Source: Pseudomonadota bacterium
Lineage (GTDB): Bacteria > Pseudomonadota > Gammaproteobacteria > Burkholderiales > Gallionellaceae
NCBI GenBank assembly: GCA_021822115.1
Contig: JAJZSA010000020.1
Coordinates: 1-36,158 of the forward strand
DNA length: 36,158 nucleotides
Reading direction: 5' to 3'
The notes beneath the pieces were generated by a model that was not told the DNA's origin, did no database searches, and worked only from the letters and a program-made list of their open reading frames with translations. Of the stretch, positions 16,179 through 24,916 are shown piece after piece. The translations under genes were made by a program, and so were the position numbers. How positions within the stretch are numbered: the stretch's first letter is position 1; every line of letters begins with the position of its first letter.

Positions 16179-17198
16179 ATGCTCAACGACCGCGCGCAAG
16201 TCCTGCTCAAGACCCTGGTGGAACGCTATATCAGCGACGGACAGCCCGTCGGTTCGCGCGCCTTGCAGCAATATTCCGGCCTGGAAGTCAGTCCTGCGAC
16301 CATCCGCAATGTGATGGTCGACCTGGAAGAGATGGGGCTGGTGGCCAGTCCGCATACCTCGGCCGGACGTATCCCCACAGCAAGCGGCTACCGCATGTTC
16401 ATCGACAAGCTGATGGTGGTGCAGCCGCTATCCGAGGCGCGCGTGCAACAGCTGGAGCACCAGTTCCAGCCTTCCAACCCCTCGCGCCTGCTCAACCAGG
16501 CCTCGAACCTGCTCTCCGAACTGACGCGTTTCGCCGGCGTGGTCGCCACCCCCAGACGCAGCTCGCTCACAGTGCACCAGATCGAGTTCCTGCGCCTGTC
16601 GGAAAAGCGCGTGCTGCTGATCATCGTGATGCCGGATGGCGAAGTGGAGAACCGCGTGCTGCTCACCCACCGCGACTACACCCAGGCCGAACTGACCGAG
16701 GCCGGCAACTTCCTCAGCCAGCACTATGCCGATCTGGCTTTCGGGGACATCCAGCGCCGCATGCAGAGCGAGCTGCAACAGCTGCAACACGACATGAGCG
16801 CCTTGATGAACGCAGCGATGGCCGCGAGCGATGAAGTCATCGCGCGTAAGCACGAGGATTACGTGATCAGCGGCGAACGCAACCTGCTGCACGTGAACGA
16901 CCTGTCCACCAACATGGAGCAACTGCGCCAGCTGTTCAACGTGTTCGAACAAAAGACCGACCTGCTGCAACTGCTGGATGCCGGCCGCCGCGCACAAGGG
17001 GTGCACATCTTCGTCGGCAACGAATCCGGGCTGGCCGGGCTGAACGAATGCAGCATCGTCAGCGCCCCCTACACCGCCGATGGACAGATCGTCGGCACGC
17101 TGGCCGTAGTCGGCCCCAAACGCATGAACTATGAACGTGTGGTGCCCATCGTGGATATCACCGCCCGACTCCTGAGCAACGCGCTCTCACAAGCCTGA
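16179..17198 (+). CDS. hrcA: Heat-inducible transcription repressor HrcA
   Basis: HrcA binds CIRCE operators and represses class I heat-shock genes (groESL, dnaK), with GroEL as its folding partner. The 339-residue protein has the N-terminal winged helix (ERYISDGQPVGSRAL, SPATIRNVMVDLEEMGL, TSAGRIPTASGYR) followed by the GAF-like and dimerisation regions. I start at 16179 (MLNDRAQV), where homology begins; the frame is open from 16146. No CIRCE element is visible in its own upstream region. hemH follows after three bases; no grpE/dnaK/dnaJ is present here. Confidence 0.96.
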   Translation: MLNDRAQVLLKTLVERYISDGQPVGSRALQQYSGLEVSPATIRNVMVDLEEMGLVASPHTSAGRIPTASGYRMFIDKLMVVQPLSEARVQQLEHQFQPSNPSRLLNQASNLLSELTRFAGVVATPRRSSLTVHQIEFLRLSEKRVLLIIVMPDGEVENRVLLTHRDYTQAELTEAGNFLSQHYADLAFGDIQRRMQSELQQLQHDMSALMNAAMAASDEVIARKHEDYVISGERNLLHVNDLSTNMEQLRQLFNVFEQKTDLLQLLDAGRRAQGVHIFVGNESGLAGLNECSIVSAPYTADGQIVGTLAVVGPKRMNYERVVPIVDITARLLSNALSQA

Positions 17199-17201
17199 AC
17201 C

Positions 17202-18290
17202 ATGACCTATCACACTGAACCCGCATACACCCACGGCACGCCGGCACGCACCGGCATCCTGCTCATCAACCTCGGCACACCGGACGCGCCCACGCCCTCG
17301 GCGGTGCGCCGTTACCTGAAGGAGTTCCTCGGCGACCCGCGCGTGGTGGAAATACCGCGCCTGGTGTGGTGGTTCATCCTCAACGGCATCATCCTCAACG
17401 TGCGCCCGCGCAAATCGGCAGCCAAATACGCCTCCATCTGGACCGCGCAAGGCTCGCCGCTGCGCCTGTACACCGAACGCCAGACCGAAGGATTGCGTGC
17501 GGCCCTGACGCAATCGATGTCCGCGCCGCCACTGGTGGAATACGCCATGCGCTATGGCACCCCCTCCATCCCGTCCGTGCTGCAACGCATGAAGGCACAG
17601 AACTGCCAGCGCATCCTGGTGGTGCCGCTCTACCCGCAATATGCCGCCAGCACCACCGCCACGGCCACCGACATGGTGTATGCCGAGCTGCAACGCATGC
17701 GCAACACGCCGGCACTGCGCACCGTACGCAACTTCCACGACCATCCCGGCTACATCCGCGCGCTGGCCAACAGCGTGCAGGAATACTGGGCTCAGCATGG
17801 CCGCCCGGAGAAACTGCTGATGAGTTTCCACGGGCTGCCGCGCTACACCCTGGAAAAAGGTGACCCTTACCACTGCGAATGCCAGAAGACCGGCCGCCTG
17901 CTCGCCGAGGCACTGGGACTGACTGCGGAACAATATACGATCAGCTTCCAGTCGCGTTTCGGTCGCCAGGAATGGCTGCAACCCTACACCAGCGCGACGT
18001 TGGAGAACTGGGGCGCGGAACGCATCAAGCGCGTCGACGTGGTGTGCCCCGGCTTCGTGGCCGACTGCCTGGAGACCTTGGAAGAGATCGCCATGGAAGG
18101 CAAGGAGACGTTCCAGCATGCGGGTGGCGGCGAATACCACTATATCCCTTGCCTGAACGAACGAACCGACTGGATCGAGACGCTGGGTGAGCTGGTGACG
18201 CAGAATCTGGCGGGGTGGCCGCTGGAAAATTCGGCGAGCGGACTGGAGAGTTCGCGGCGCCGCGCCGAGGCACAGGGCGCCCCGCGCTGA
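17202..18290 (+). CDS. hemH: Ferrochelatase HemH
   Basis: Ferrochelatase inserts Fe2+ into protoporphyrin IX, the last step of protohaem synthesis. The 362-residue protein opens with [13 protein letters not shown] (about 18-30), has [15 protein letters not shown], the catalytic His210 in MSFHGLP, then [17 protein letters not shown] and the [15 protein letters not shown] block with acidic residues of the metal path. Length is normal. It starts three bases after hrcA, so both are probably on one mRNA. It converges with the ycgR gene, leaving three bases between the stops. Haem supply is relevant to several c-type haem proteins encoded nearby. Confidence 0.97.
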   Translation: MTYHTEPAYTHGTPARTGILLINLGTPDAPTPSAVRRYLKEFLGDPRVVEIPRLVWWFILNGIILNVRPRKSAAKYASIWTAQGSPLRLYTERQTEGLRAALTQSMSAPPLVEYAMRYGTPSIPSVLQRMKAQNCQRILVVPLYPQYAASTTATATDMVYAELQRMRNTPALRTVRNFHDHPGYIRALANSVQEYWAQHGRPEKLLMSFHGLPRYTLEKGDPYHCECQKTGRLLAEALGLTAEQYTISFQSRFGRQEWLQPYTSATLENWGAERIKRVDVVCPGFVADCLETLEEIAMEGKETFQHAGGGEYHYIPCLNERTDWIETLGELVTQNLAGWPLENSASGLESSRRRAEAQGAPR

Positions 18291-18293
18291 AGT

Positions 18294-19025
18294 TCAGACC
18301 GGGGTGATCTGCTCCGCTTCGAGCTGGATCATGTGACGCTGGATGACGTTGGAGGCGCCACGACTCAAATCGATGAATTGCAGACCGATGCGATGCAGCT
18401 GCTCGCCGCTGCGCGTCTCGGTACTCTTCCAGGTACCGCACACGCGCAGTTTGAACGGCACGCGGCCGATGCCCGGAAAATCGATGCTGCAACCTTCCAG
18501 CACCGCCCCCTGCGCGAACAGCTCGGGCAAGGCACCACGACAGGTCAGCCCGATGCCGCCTGCGCTCATGTCGTGCAAGGGATATTCCAACATCTGATCC
18601 GCGCCCTCCTCGACCGGGATCTTGCAGATCAGGACGTTGGCGCCCTGCGGGGTCGGCAGGCGGAAATATTCGCGGCGCTGGATACGCTCGATCACCGCCG
18701 GCACATGCATGGCGAACGCCAGACCATCGTTCATCGACACCAGTTGCAGATGCGCAGAATGCCAGCGCACCTTGACCTCGGACTGGGTCTCGAACGACAC
18801 GCGCTTGCTGTCGACGATCTTCTGGTTGATGGCCTCGTCCTTGCTCACGTCGATGCACACATACTTGCGGTCGCCGCTGACATACAGCACCGAAGTGACC
18901 AGCCCCACGCCCTCCTGGGTCTGCAGGTTGACCAGCACACGGTGCTTCGCCAATTCGTTCAGCACGTGGACGATCTCCACGTGGTTATGGATGGCAAAGG
19001 GTGAGTCGTGTTCCGTATGTGTCAT
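18294..19025 (-). CDS. ycgR: YcgR-type PilZ domain protein, c-di-GMP effector
   Basis: The 243-residue protein matches flagellar-brake YcgR: an N-terminal YcgR domain (about 12-105) and a C-terminal PilZ domain. Both c-di-GMP contact motifs are present: RxxxR within RREYFR (R118, R122) and DxSxxG in DMSAGGIGL (D152, S154, G157). In enteric bacteria YcgR bound to c-di-GMP slows the flagellar motor; the same role here is inferred. It is the last gene of a minus-strand run with a glycosyltransferase and a diguanylate cyclase upstream, 41 bases from the glycosyltransferase stop, which suggests one regulon for making and sensing the signal. Confidence 0.88.
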   Translation of the reverse strand: MTHTEHDSPFAIHNHVEIVHVLNELAKHRVLVNLQTQEGVGLVTSVLYVSGDRKYVCIDVSKDEAINQKIVDSKRVSFETQSEVKVRWHSAHLQLVSMNDGLAFAMHVPAVIERIQRREYFRLPTPQGANVLICKIPVEEGADQMLEYPLHDMSAGGIGLTCRGALPELFAQGAVLEGCSIDFPGIGRVPFKLRVCGTWKSTETRSGEQLHRIGLQFIDLSRGASNVIQRHMIQLEAEQITPV

Positions 19026-19066
19026 GACCGCATGTTCCGATAGCTGTTACAAATCAGCGCGCAAGG

Positions 19067-20146
19067 TTACCCGAGACGCAACAAATTGCCCAGATGTGCC
19101 GTCACCCCATCTACCCCCTGGGCGGACGGCAACGGCGGGCGCAGGTCCTCCCATAAAGCCTGCAGACTGGCGGCCGCCCCCTCTATCGCCAGCGCCTCCG
19201 GCACCACCTGCCGGACGACGCCATGGCGCTCAGCCCACTCCACCAGCCAGCGCGTCTCCGGCCAATCTGCACGCGGCAGATAGAGGATAGGCACCCCGCT
19301 GCACACCGCCTCGACGAATGTGCCATACCCGGGCTTGGTCAGCACCGCGTCGCAGGATGCCAGCACATCGCGGAACGGCATCCCCAATGACTCCAGCGCC
19401 AGCATATCGGCACGCTGCACCGCCCATTCCTGCGGCACCAGCCAGCGCACGCCGGGCGTGACTGGCCAAGCCTCCATCGGCAGGCGATGGGCGATGCCCC
19501 CCATTGCCACCAGCACCAGCCGCTCCCCTGGCGCAGCGGCGCAAAGACTATGCAAGCGTGTGCGTTGCGCCTGGCCGAGTTGCACCACACTCGCCATTTC
19601 GCGCCCGTTATGCAGATCGCTCATCGGCATGGACGGCTGCAACTTGAGGAAATCGCGCGCACTATCATAGGCGGCCAACATCTGTGCATGGATGCCGGCA
19701 CTTTCCTCGTCCTGTGCTGCGTAATGGCGATAGATATCGGCCCAGTTCAGGCTGCACATGGCCACTGCCGGCACCCCCGCCGCCTGTGCCGCCGCCAGCG
19801 ACAGATAAGGCACGTTGGCCAGCAACAGGTCGGGCTGCAAGGCGCGCATGGCTTGCGCGGCCTGCGCCACCTTGTGCGGCCAATCGGCATGGAACTCGCG
19901 ATAGGCCGCCATGCTGCGCTGCACATCGATGCGCAGCGCATCCCGCATGTGCATGCCGAAATCATGTGCCACCGGTTGATAGGCAAAAGCACAGCCGATG
20001 CGCTGACGCAGATAGGCTTCCGGCACCGCGCTACGCACGGTGATGCGCAACTGCGGCAGCAACTGTGCCAGCCGGTTCAGCACCGGAGCCGTCTGTGCCG
20101 CATGACCATAACCGTGGGCAGAGATATCGACCAGCAGATGCTTCAA
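19067..20146 (-). CDS. GT-B fold glycosyltransferase-like protein of unknown specificity
   Basis: The 359-residue protein starts with a beta strand and a glycine/histidine loop (LLVDISAHGYGHAAQTAPV), as in MurG/UGT-like enzymes. Its C-terminal half has the donor-site pattern LTKPGYGTFVEAVCSGVPILYLPR, with the conserved glutamate and GVP. No membrane helix or signal peptide is seen, so it should be cytosolic. Donor and acceptor are unknown. The start codon appears to be TTG (20146-20144), overlapping the cyclase stop as TTGA; no early in-frame ATG offers a better start that keeps the N-terminal motif. This coupling to a diguanylate cyclase is the main clue to its role. Confidence 0.75.
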   Translation of the reverse strand: MKHLLVDISAHGYGHAAQTAPVLNRLAQLLPQLRITVRSAVPEAYLRQRIGCAFAYQPVAHDFGMHMRDALRIDVQRSMAAYREFHADWPHKVAQAAQAMRALQPDLLLANVPYLSLAAAQAAGVPAVAMCSLNWADIYRHYAAQDEESAGIHAQMLAAYDSARDFLKLQPSMPMSDLHNGREMASVVQLGQAQRTRLHSLCAAAPGERLVLVAMGGIAHRLPMEAWPVTPGVRWLVPQEWAVQRADMLALESLGMPFRDVLASCDAVLTKPGYGTFVEAVCSGVPILYLPRADWPETRWLVEWAERHGVVRQVVPEALAIEGAAASLQALWEDLRPPLPSAQGVDGVTAHLGNLLRLG

Positions 20147-21840
20147 GGCTCAGATCGCCGGTACAACTTGAAATTGTTGCGACCGCCCGCCTTGGCGTCG
20201 TACATCGCATCGTCGGCGGCACGGATCAGCGCCTCGTCATCGCCGCCGTCATCGGGATAGATCGCTGCACCGATACTGAAGGTGACGATGCGCTCCACTT
20301 CGCCCAGCTGATGCGGGCGCGACATGGCCTCCATGATCTTGTGCGCGATGGCGACCACATCCTCTTCCGAGGCCAGCCCCTCCAGCAGGATGAGGAACTC
20401 GTCGCCGCCCTGGCGGCAGATGGTGTCGGAAGCACGCACGCATTCGCGCAGCCGGTCGGCCACCGATTGCAGCAGACGATCGCCCGCCATATGGCCGAGG
20501 GTGTCGTTGATCTCCTTGAACTTGTCCAGGTCGAGGAACATCAGGCCGACCTTGTTGCGGTTGCGCTCGGCGAGCAACAAGGCACGGCGCAAACGGTCAC
20601 CGAACAGGGCGCGGTTGGGGAGTCTGGTCAGCGAATCGTAATGCGCCAGGAACTCGATGCGTTTCTCCGCCTCCTTGCGTTTGGTGATATCGGAAAACGA
20701 CGAGATGTAGTTGATCACTTCGCCTCGGGTATTCTTCACCGCAGCGATGGACAACCATTCCGGATAGATCTCGCCGTTCTTGCGACGATTCCATATCTCA
20801 CCCGACCACTTACCGGCCTGTTCTATGCTCTCCCACATCAGTGCATAGAATTCCGGGGTCTGCTTGCCGGAGCTTAGGAACTTCGGATTCTTGCCCACCA
20901 CTTCATCATGCGTGTACTGGGTGATCTGTTCGAAGGCAGGGTTCACCGTCAGGATCTTGCGCTGGCCGTCGGTGATGAGGATGGCCTCGCCGCTGTTCTC
21001 GAACATCTTGGCAAACAGTTGCAACCGCGCGGTGGCATCCTCCAGCTTGTCCACCAGCGCATTGAAGCTGCTCGCCATCTCACCGATATCCGGGTTGGCC
21101 GCGTCGACATCCGCGCGCCGCGACAGATCCATGTCACGCTCGATGGCGCTCATCGCACTCTGTAGATGGCGCACCGGGCGCGTGATGTTGCGCACGATCA
21201 CGATACGCACGAACCAGGTGATGAGCAGGAGCAGGAGTACTTGCACCACCAGATGGCCGACCCACAGGCGATCCTTGATGTCCGCCAATTGCAACTCTTC
21301 GGTGGACAGGTCGATCACCACGCTGGCCGCACCGTTGACGCCGCCGCTAGGCGTGTTATGGCAACTCAAGCAATTGGTGCCACGGAAATTCTCGCTGGCG
21401 ATGAAGGGCATCACCACGCGCAACTGCGGGCGTCCATCTTTACCCTCGATGCGCTGGAACAGCGTCTTGCCGGTCGCCAGCACCTCGCGATCCATCTCGT
21501 CCTGCGGCTGCTCTTCCGGCAAGCCCGGACCGAATTGCTCGATCACGGCCGCACCGCGCATGATGCGTACACTGGCAACGCCTTTCGAGCGCGACATCTT
21601 CTCCACGAACAGGCGACGGTTTTCCGGAATGGAGATCTGACCGGTGAGCATCATCATGTTCAGGCCGTTGATCAGACCATCCGCCGTCTCCATTGCCCGC
21701 GTCTCGCCGGCGCGCTCGATCTGCAGCTCGAAGTTATCCACGATCCACTCGCTGAGCACAAAGAACAGCACCAGCAGCAAGCCTTGGATCAGGATATGCA
21801 GCTTCTCCTGCACGCCGATCGCGCGCCACACACTACGCAT
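20143..21840 (-). CDS. Membrane diguanylate cyclase: haem-c sensor domain, HAMP, PAS, GGDEF
   Basis: The 565-residue protein makes c-di-GMP from two GTP. In order: TM helix (about 15-34), periplasmic sensor (about 35-190), TM helix (about 193-217), HAMP (about 217-270), PAS (about 272-392) and GGDEF (about 400-560). The active site GGDEF is intact at 478-482, with an RxxD product-inhibition site (R469-D472) five residues before it. The sensor contains CLSCH (157-161), a haem c attachment motif in the NFRGTNCLSCHNTPSG setting, followed by a VVIDLS strand, as in periplasmic redox/gas sensor domains of the DUF3365/Tll0287 type. Haem binding is inferred. An AGGGG ribosome site precedes the ATG; orn lies 32 bases upstream on the same strand. 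Confidence 0.92.
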   Translation of the reverse strand: MRSVWRAIGVQEKLHILIQGLLLVLFFVLSEWIVDNFELQIERAGETRAMETADGLINGLNMMMLTGQISIPENRRLFVEKMSRSKGVASVRIMRGAAVIEQFGPGLPEEQPQDEMDREVLATGKTLFQRIEGKDGRPQLRVVMPFIASENFRGTNCLSCHNTPSGGVNGAASVVIDLSTEELQLADIKDRLWVGHLVVQVLLLLLITWFVRIVIVRNITRPVRHLQSAMSAIERDMDLSRRADVDAANPDIGEMASSFNALVDKLEDATARLQLFAKMFENSGEAILITDGQRKILTVNPAFEQITQYTHDEVVGKNPKFLSSGKQTPEFYALMWESIEQAGKWSGEIWNRRKNGEIYPEWLSIAAVKNTRGEVINYISSFSDITKRKEAEKRIEFLAHYDSLTRLPNRALFGDRLRRALLLAERNRNKVGLMFLDLDKFKEINDTLGHMAGDRLLQSVADRLRECVRASDTICRQGGDEFLILLEGLASEEDVVAIAHKIMEAMSRPHQLGEVERIVTFSIGAAIYPDDGGDDEALIRAADDAMYDAKAGGRNNFKLYRRSEP

Positions 21841-21872
21841 AAGACGCCCCCCCTGTAGTCAACGGCATCCGG

Positions 21873-22418
21873 TCACAGCCGGATGAAATGCTCGCGGTAA
21901 TGCCTCATTTCTTCGATGGACTCATGGATGTCCGCGAGTGCTTCGTGCTTGCCGTGCTTCTTCACACCGTCCATCACCGACGGCTTCCAGCGCTTGGCCA
22001 GTTCTTTCAGTGTGCTCACATCCAGGTTGCGATAGTGGAAATACGCTTCCAGCTTGGGCATCCAGCGTGCCATGAAACGACGATCCTGGCAGATGGAATT
22101 GCCGCACATCGGCGAGGTGCGCGTCGGCACATACTGTTTAAGGAACTCGATCATCTGCGCCTCCGCCGCGGCCTCGTCCAGCGTGGAAGCCTTGACGCGG
22201 TCGATCAGGCCGGATTTGCCATGGGTCGATTTGTTCCAGTTATCCATGCCGTCCAGCACGCTGTCCGGCTGATGCACCGCCAGCACCGGCGCTTCCGCCA
22301 CCACGTTCAGGTCGCCATCGGTCACCACCATGGCGATCTCGATGATGCGATCCGTATCCGGAGCAAGCCCCGTCATTTCCATGTCCACCCAGACGAGGTT
22401 GTTTTGGTTTTGTGCCAT
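21873..22418 (-). CDS. orn: Oligoribonuclease Orn
   Basis: Orn is a 3'-5' exonuclease that finishes RNA decay and hydrolyses pGpG, the linear product of c-di-GMP breakdown. The 181-residue protein has the DEDDh exonuclease motifs: VDMEMTGL at the start (D12, E14), an aspartate-containing middle segment, and the C-terminal [10 protein letters not shown] with the last catalytic residues. Length is normal. It lies upstream of the diguanylate cyclase on the same strand with a 32-base gap, and diverges from the Ste24-like protease gene. Confidence 0.96.
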   Translation of the reverse strand: MAQNQNNLVWVDMEMTGLAPDTDRIIEIAMVVTDGDLNVVAEAPVLAVHQPDSVLDGMDNWNKSTHGKSGLIDRVKASTLDEAAAEAQMIEFLKQYVPTRTSPMCGNSICQDRRFMARWMPKLEAYFHYRNLDVSTLKELAKRWKPSVMDGVKKHGKHEALADIHESIEEMRHYREHFIRL

Positions 22419-22482
22419 AATCCACCGCAGTTATATATTGTTGAAAACGCTGCGATTGTCGCACACCCTGCCGCCTCCATCC

Positions 22483-23739
22483 ATGACCGCTCAAGATTTT
22501 TCCGCCCTCTTCATCTCTTTACTGCTCACCAACCTCGTCATCAAGGGCTGGCTGGTCTGGCGCCAGCTCGACCATGTAGCCGCCCATCGCGCCGAAGTAC
22601 CGCTGGCCTTCCGCGAACAGATCGGCATCGCCGCCCACCACAAGGCCGCCGATTACACCGCCGCACAACTGCGACTCGGCCTGATCGGCGCCGCATTCGA
22701 GGCGCTGGTGCTGTTCGGTTTCACGCTGGGCGGTGGCATCCAGTGGTTGTACGACCAGATCACCCCGCTGATGGACAGCCCCCTGCTGCAAGGTGCGCTG
22801 CTCATCGTCAGCACCCTCCTGCTGCAATCGCTGCTGGAGATGCCGCTCGATCTCTACCGCACCTTCAACCTCGAAGCACGCTTCGGCTTCAACAAGACCA
22901 CACTCGCCCTATACCTTTCCGACACGCTCAAACAACTGCTGCTCGGCGCCGCACTCGGCCTGCCGCTGCTGTTGGCCGTGCTGTGGCTGATGCAGAGCAT
23001 GGGACAGGACTGGTGGCTGTATGTCTGGCTGGTGTGGACAGGCTTCGTGCTGTTCCTGCAATTCATCTACCCCAGCTTCATCGCGCCGCTGTTCAACAAA
23101 TTCGAACCGCTCACGGATGAAGCGCAGAAACAACGCATCGAAGCCCTGCTCGCCCGCTGCGGCTTCTCCGCCAGCGGCCTGTTCGTGATGGACGGCAGCA
23201 AACGCAGCACGCACGGCAACGCCTATTTCACCGGCTTCGGCAAGACCAAACGCATCGTGTTCTTCGACACCCTGCTGCAACGCCTCACGCCCAACGAGAT
23301 GGACGCCGTGCTCGCGCACGAACTGGGCCACTTCAAACGCCGCCATGTACTGCAACGCATCGTCCTCACCTTCGCCGTCAGCCTGGTCTTCCTGTGGGGA
23401 TTGGCGCAATTGATGCAGGCCGAGTGGTTCTATCAAGGACTGGGCGTGACCACGACCGGCACCGCCAGCGCCTTGCTGCTGTTCTTCATGGCGCTGCCGG
23501 TATTCACCTTCTTCCTGCACCCGCTGTCCGCCGCCTGGTCGCGCAAACACGAATACCAGGCCGACGCCTATGCCGCTGCGCAGACCGATGCGCAAGCACT
23601 GATCAGCGCACTGGTGAAGCTGTATCAGGACAACGCCAAGACGCTCACACCCGACCCGGTGTACGCCGCTTTCTACGAATCGCATCCGCCCGCACTGATG
23701 CGCATCGCCCACCTGCAACGACTTGGAGGTATGCCATGA
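22483..23739 (+). CDS. M48 family metalloprotease, Ste24/CAAX protease-like
   Basis: This 418-residue integral membrane protein has the zinc motif HELGH (279-283) and a third ligand glutamate region HEYQADAYAA about 70 residues later. The KRSTHGNAYFTGFG segment before the catalytic motif and several long N-terminal hydrophobic helices match Ste24p-type enzymes rather than the shorter HtpX. In eukaryotes Ste24 trims prenylated CAAX proteins; bacteria lack that substrate, and a role in membrane protein quality control is inferred. I start at 22483 (MTAQDFSALF); the frame is open from 22330 over the orn gene. Its stop overlaps the next gene's start (ATGA). Confidence 0.93.
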   Translation: MTAQDFSALFISLLLTNLVIKGWLVWRQLDHVAAHRAEVPLAFREQIGIAAHHKAADYTAAQLRLGLIGAAFEALVLFGFTLGGGIQWLYDQITPLMDSPLLQGALLIVSTLLLQSLLEMPLDLYRTFNLEARFGFNKTTLALYLSDTLKQLLLGAALGLPLLLAVLWLMQSMGQDWWLYVWLVWTGFVLFLQFIYPSFIAPLFNKFEPLTDEAQKQRIEALLARCGFSASGLFVMDGSKRSTHGNAYFTGFGKTKRIVFFDTLLQRLTPNEMDAVLAHELGHFKRRHVLQRIVLTFAVSLVFLWGLAQLMQAEWFYQGLGVTTTGTASALLLFFMALPVFTFFLHPLSAAWSRKHEYQADAYAAAQTDAQALISALVKLYQDNAKTLTPDPVYAAFYESHPPALMRIAHLQRLGGMP

Positions 23740-24041
23740 AAAAGACCCTGTGCCTGCTGCTGTTCCTCGCCACCACCGCGCAAGCCACGCCGTTCAGCCA
23801 CGGCGATGCAGCGCGCGGCGCAAAACTGTTCGCGCAATACCAATGCAGCAGTTGCCATGAGGCGCGCATGGGCGGCGATGGCAGCGCGATCTTCACCCGC
23901 GCCGACCGCGCCGTGCGCACTGCGGACGAACTCATCGTGCAGATGGAACGCTGCTCCGGCGCCATCGGCAAACAGCTCTCGGCACAAGAAAAGCAGGACC
24001 TGGCCGCCTGGCTGAACCAGACCTACTACCATCTCAAGTGA
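23736..24041 (+). CDS. Small periplasmic monohaem cytochrome c
   Basis: The 101-residue preprotein has a signal peptide (KKTLCLLLFLATTAQA, residues 2-17) and a single haem-binding CSSCH motif (37-41), followed by GDGSAIFTRADRAVRT and a methionine near residue 71 that could be the axial ligand. The C-terminal helix (AQEKQDLAAWLNQTYY) is typical of small class I c-type cytochromes. Redox partners are unknown. It overlaps the protease stop by four bases and the rsgA start by four bases (GTGA), so all three genes should be co-translated. Confidence 0.88.
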   Translation: MKKTLCLLLFLATTAQATPFSHGDAARGAKLFAQYQCSSCHEARMGGDGSAIFTRADRAVRTADELIVQMERCSGAIGKQLSAQEKQDLAAWLNQTYYHLK

Positions 24042-24901
24042 ACATCAGCGGACGCGTCATCGCCGGACACGGCAGGCACTATCTGGTGGAAACGCCGGAT
24101 GGCGACAGCATCGAATGCGTGCCGCGCGGCAAGAAGAGCGAGATCGCCTGTGGCGACCGGGTGGAATTCCAGCTCACCGGCAACATGCAAGGCGTGATCG
24201 AACGCATCCTGCCGCGCAGCTCGCTGCTCTACCGCTCCGACGCCTTCAAGCAGAAACTCATCGCCGCCAACGTCACGCAACTGGTCATCGTGGTCGCCAG
24301 CGAACCCACGTTCAACGACGAACTGCTGGCACGCTGCCTGCTCGCCGGCCATGAACAAGACCTGCAACTGCTCATCGTGCTGAACAAGGCCGACCTGCCG
24401 CAGATAGAAGATGCCCGCGCACGCCTCGCCGTGTATCGCGATCTCGGCTACCGCGTACTCGAACTCAGCGCCATGCAAGACGTCACCCCACTGCGCGACT
24501 GCCTGCACGGCCATACCAGCGTGCTGGTCGGCCAGAGCGGCATGGGCAAATCCACGCTCACCAACGCCCTCATCCCCGAAGCACAAGCCGCCACGCGCGA
24601 GATCTCCAACGCACTCGATTCCGGCAAGCACACCACCACCCACGCCACCCTCTACCACCTCGATGCCGACAGCGACCTCATCGACTGCCCCGGCGTGCAA
24701 CTGTTCGGCCTGCACCACCTCGACTTCGCCACGCTGGAAAGCTACTTCCCCGAGTTCCGCCCCTACCTCGGCGACTGCCGCTTCGCCAACTGCACCCACT
24801 CGCACGAACCCGGCTGCGCGATCCGCAAAGCGACCGATGCCGGAAAGATAGACGCGCGCCGACTGGCGCTGTTCCACGCCATCGCAAACAATCAGAGATG
24901 A
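24038..24901 (+). CDS. rsgA: Ribosome small-subunit maturation GTPase RsgA
   Basis: RsgA is a circularly permuted GTPase that helps mature the 30S subunit. The 287-residue protein has an N-terminal OB-fold region (1-65), then the G motifs in permuted order: NKAD (116-119), GQSGMGKST (165-173) and DCPG (216-219). A C-terminal zinc site follows: C247, C252, H254 and C260. Translation starts at a GTG codon (24038) that overlaps the cytochrome stop as GTGA. It converges with the CobD-like gene. Confidence 0.96.
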   Translation: MNISGRVIAGHGRHYLVETPDGDSIECVPRGKKSEIACGDRVEFQLTGNMQGVIERILPRSSLLYRSDAFKQKLIAANVTQLVIVVASEPTFNDELLARCLLAGHEQDLQLLIVLNKADLPQIEDARARLAVYRDLGYRVLELSAMQDVTPLRDCLHGHTSVLVGQSGMGKSTLTNALIPEAQAATREISNALDSGKHTTTHATLYHLDADSDLIDCPGVQLFGLHHLDFATLESYFPEFRPYLGDCRFANCTHSHEPGCAIRKATDAGKIDARRLALFHAIANNQR

Positions 24902-24916
24902 TGGAAAAGCTGGGGC

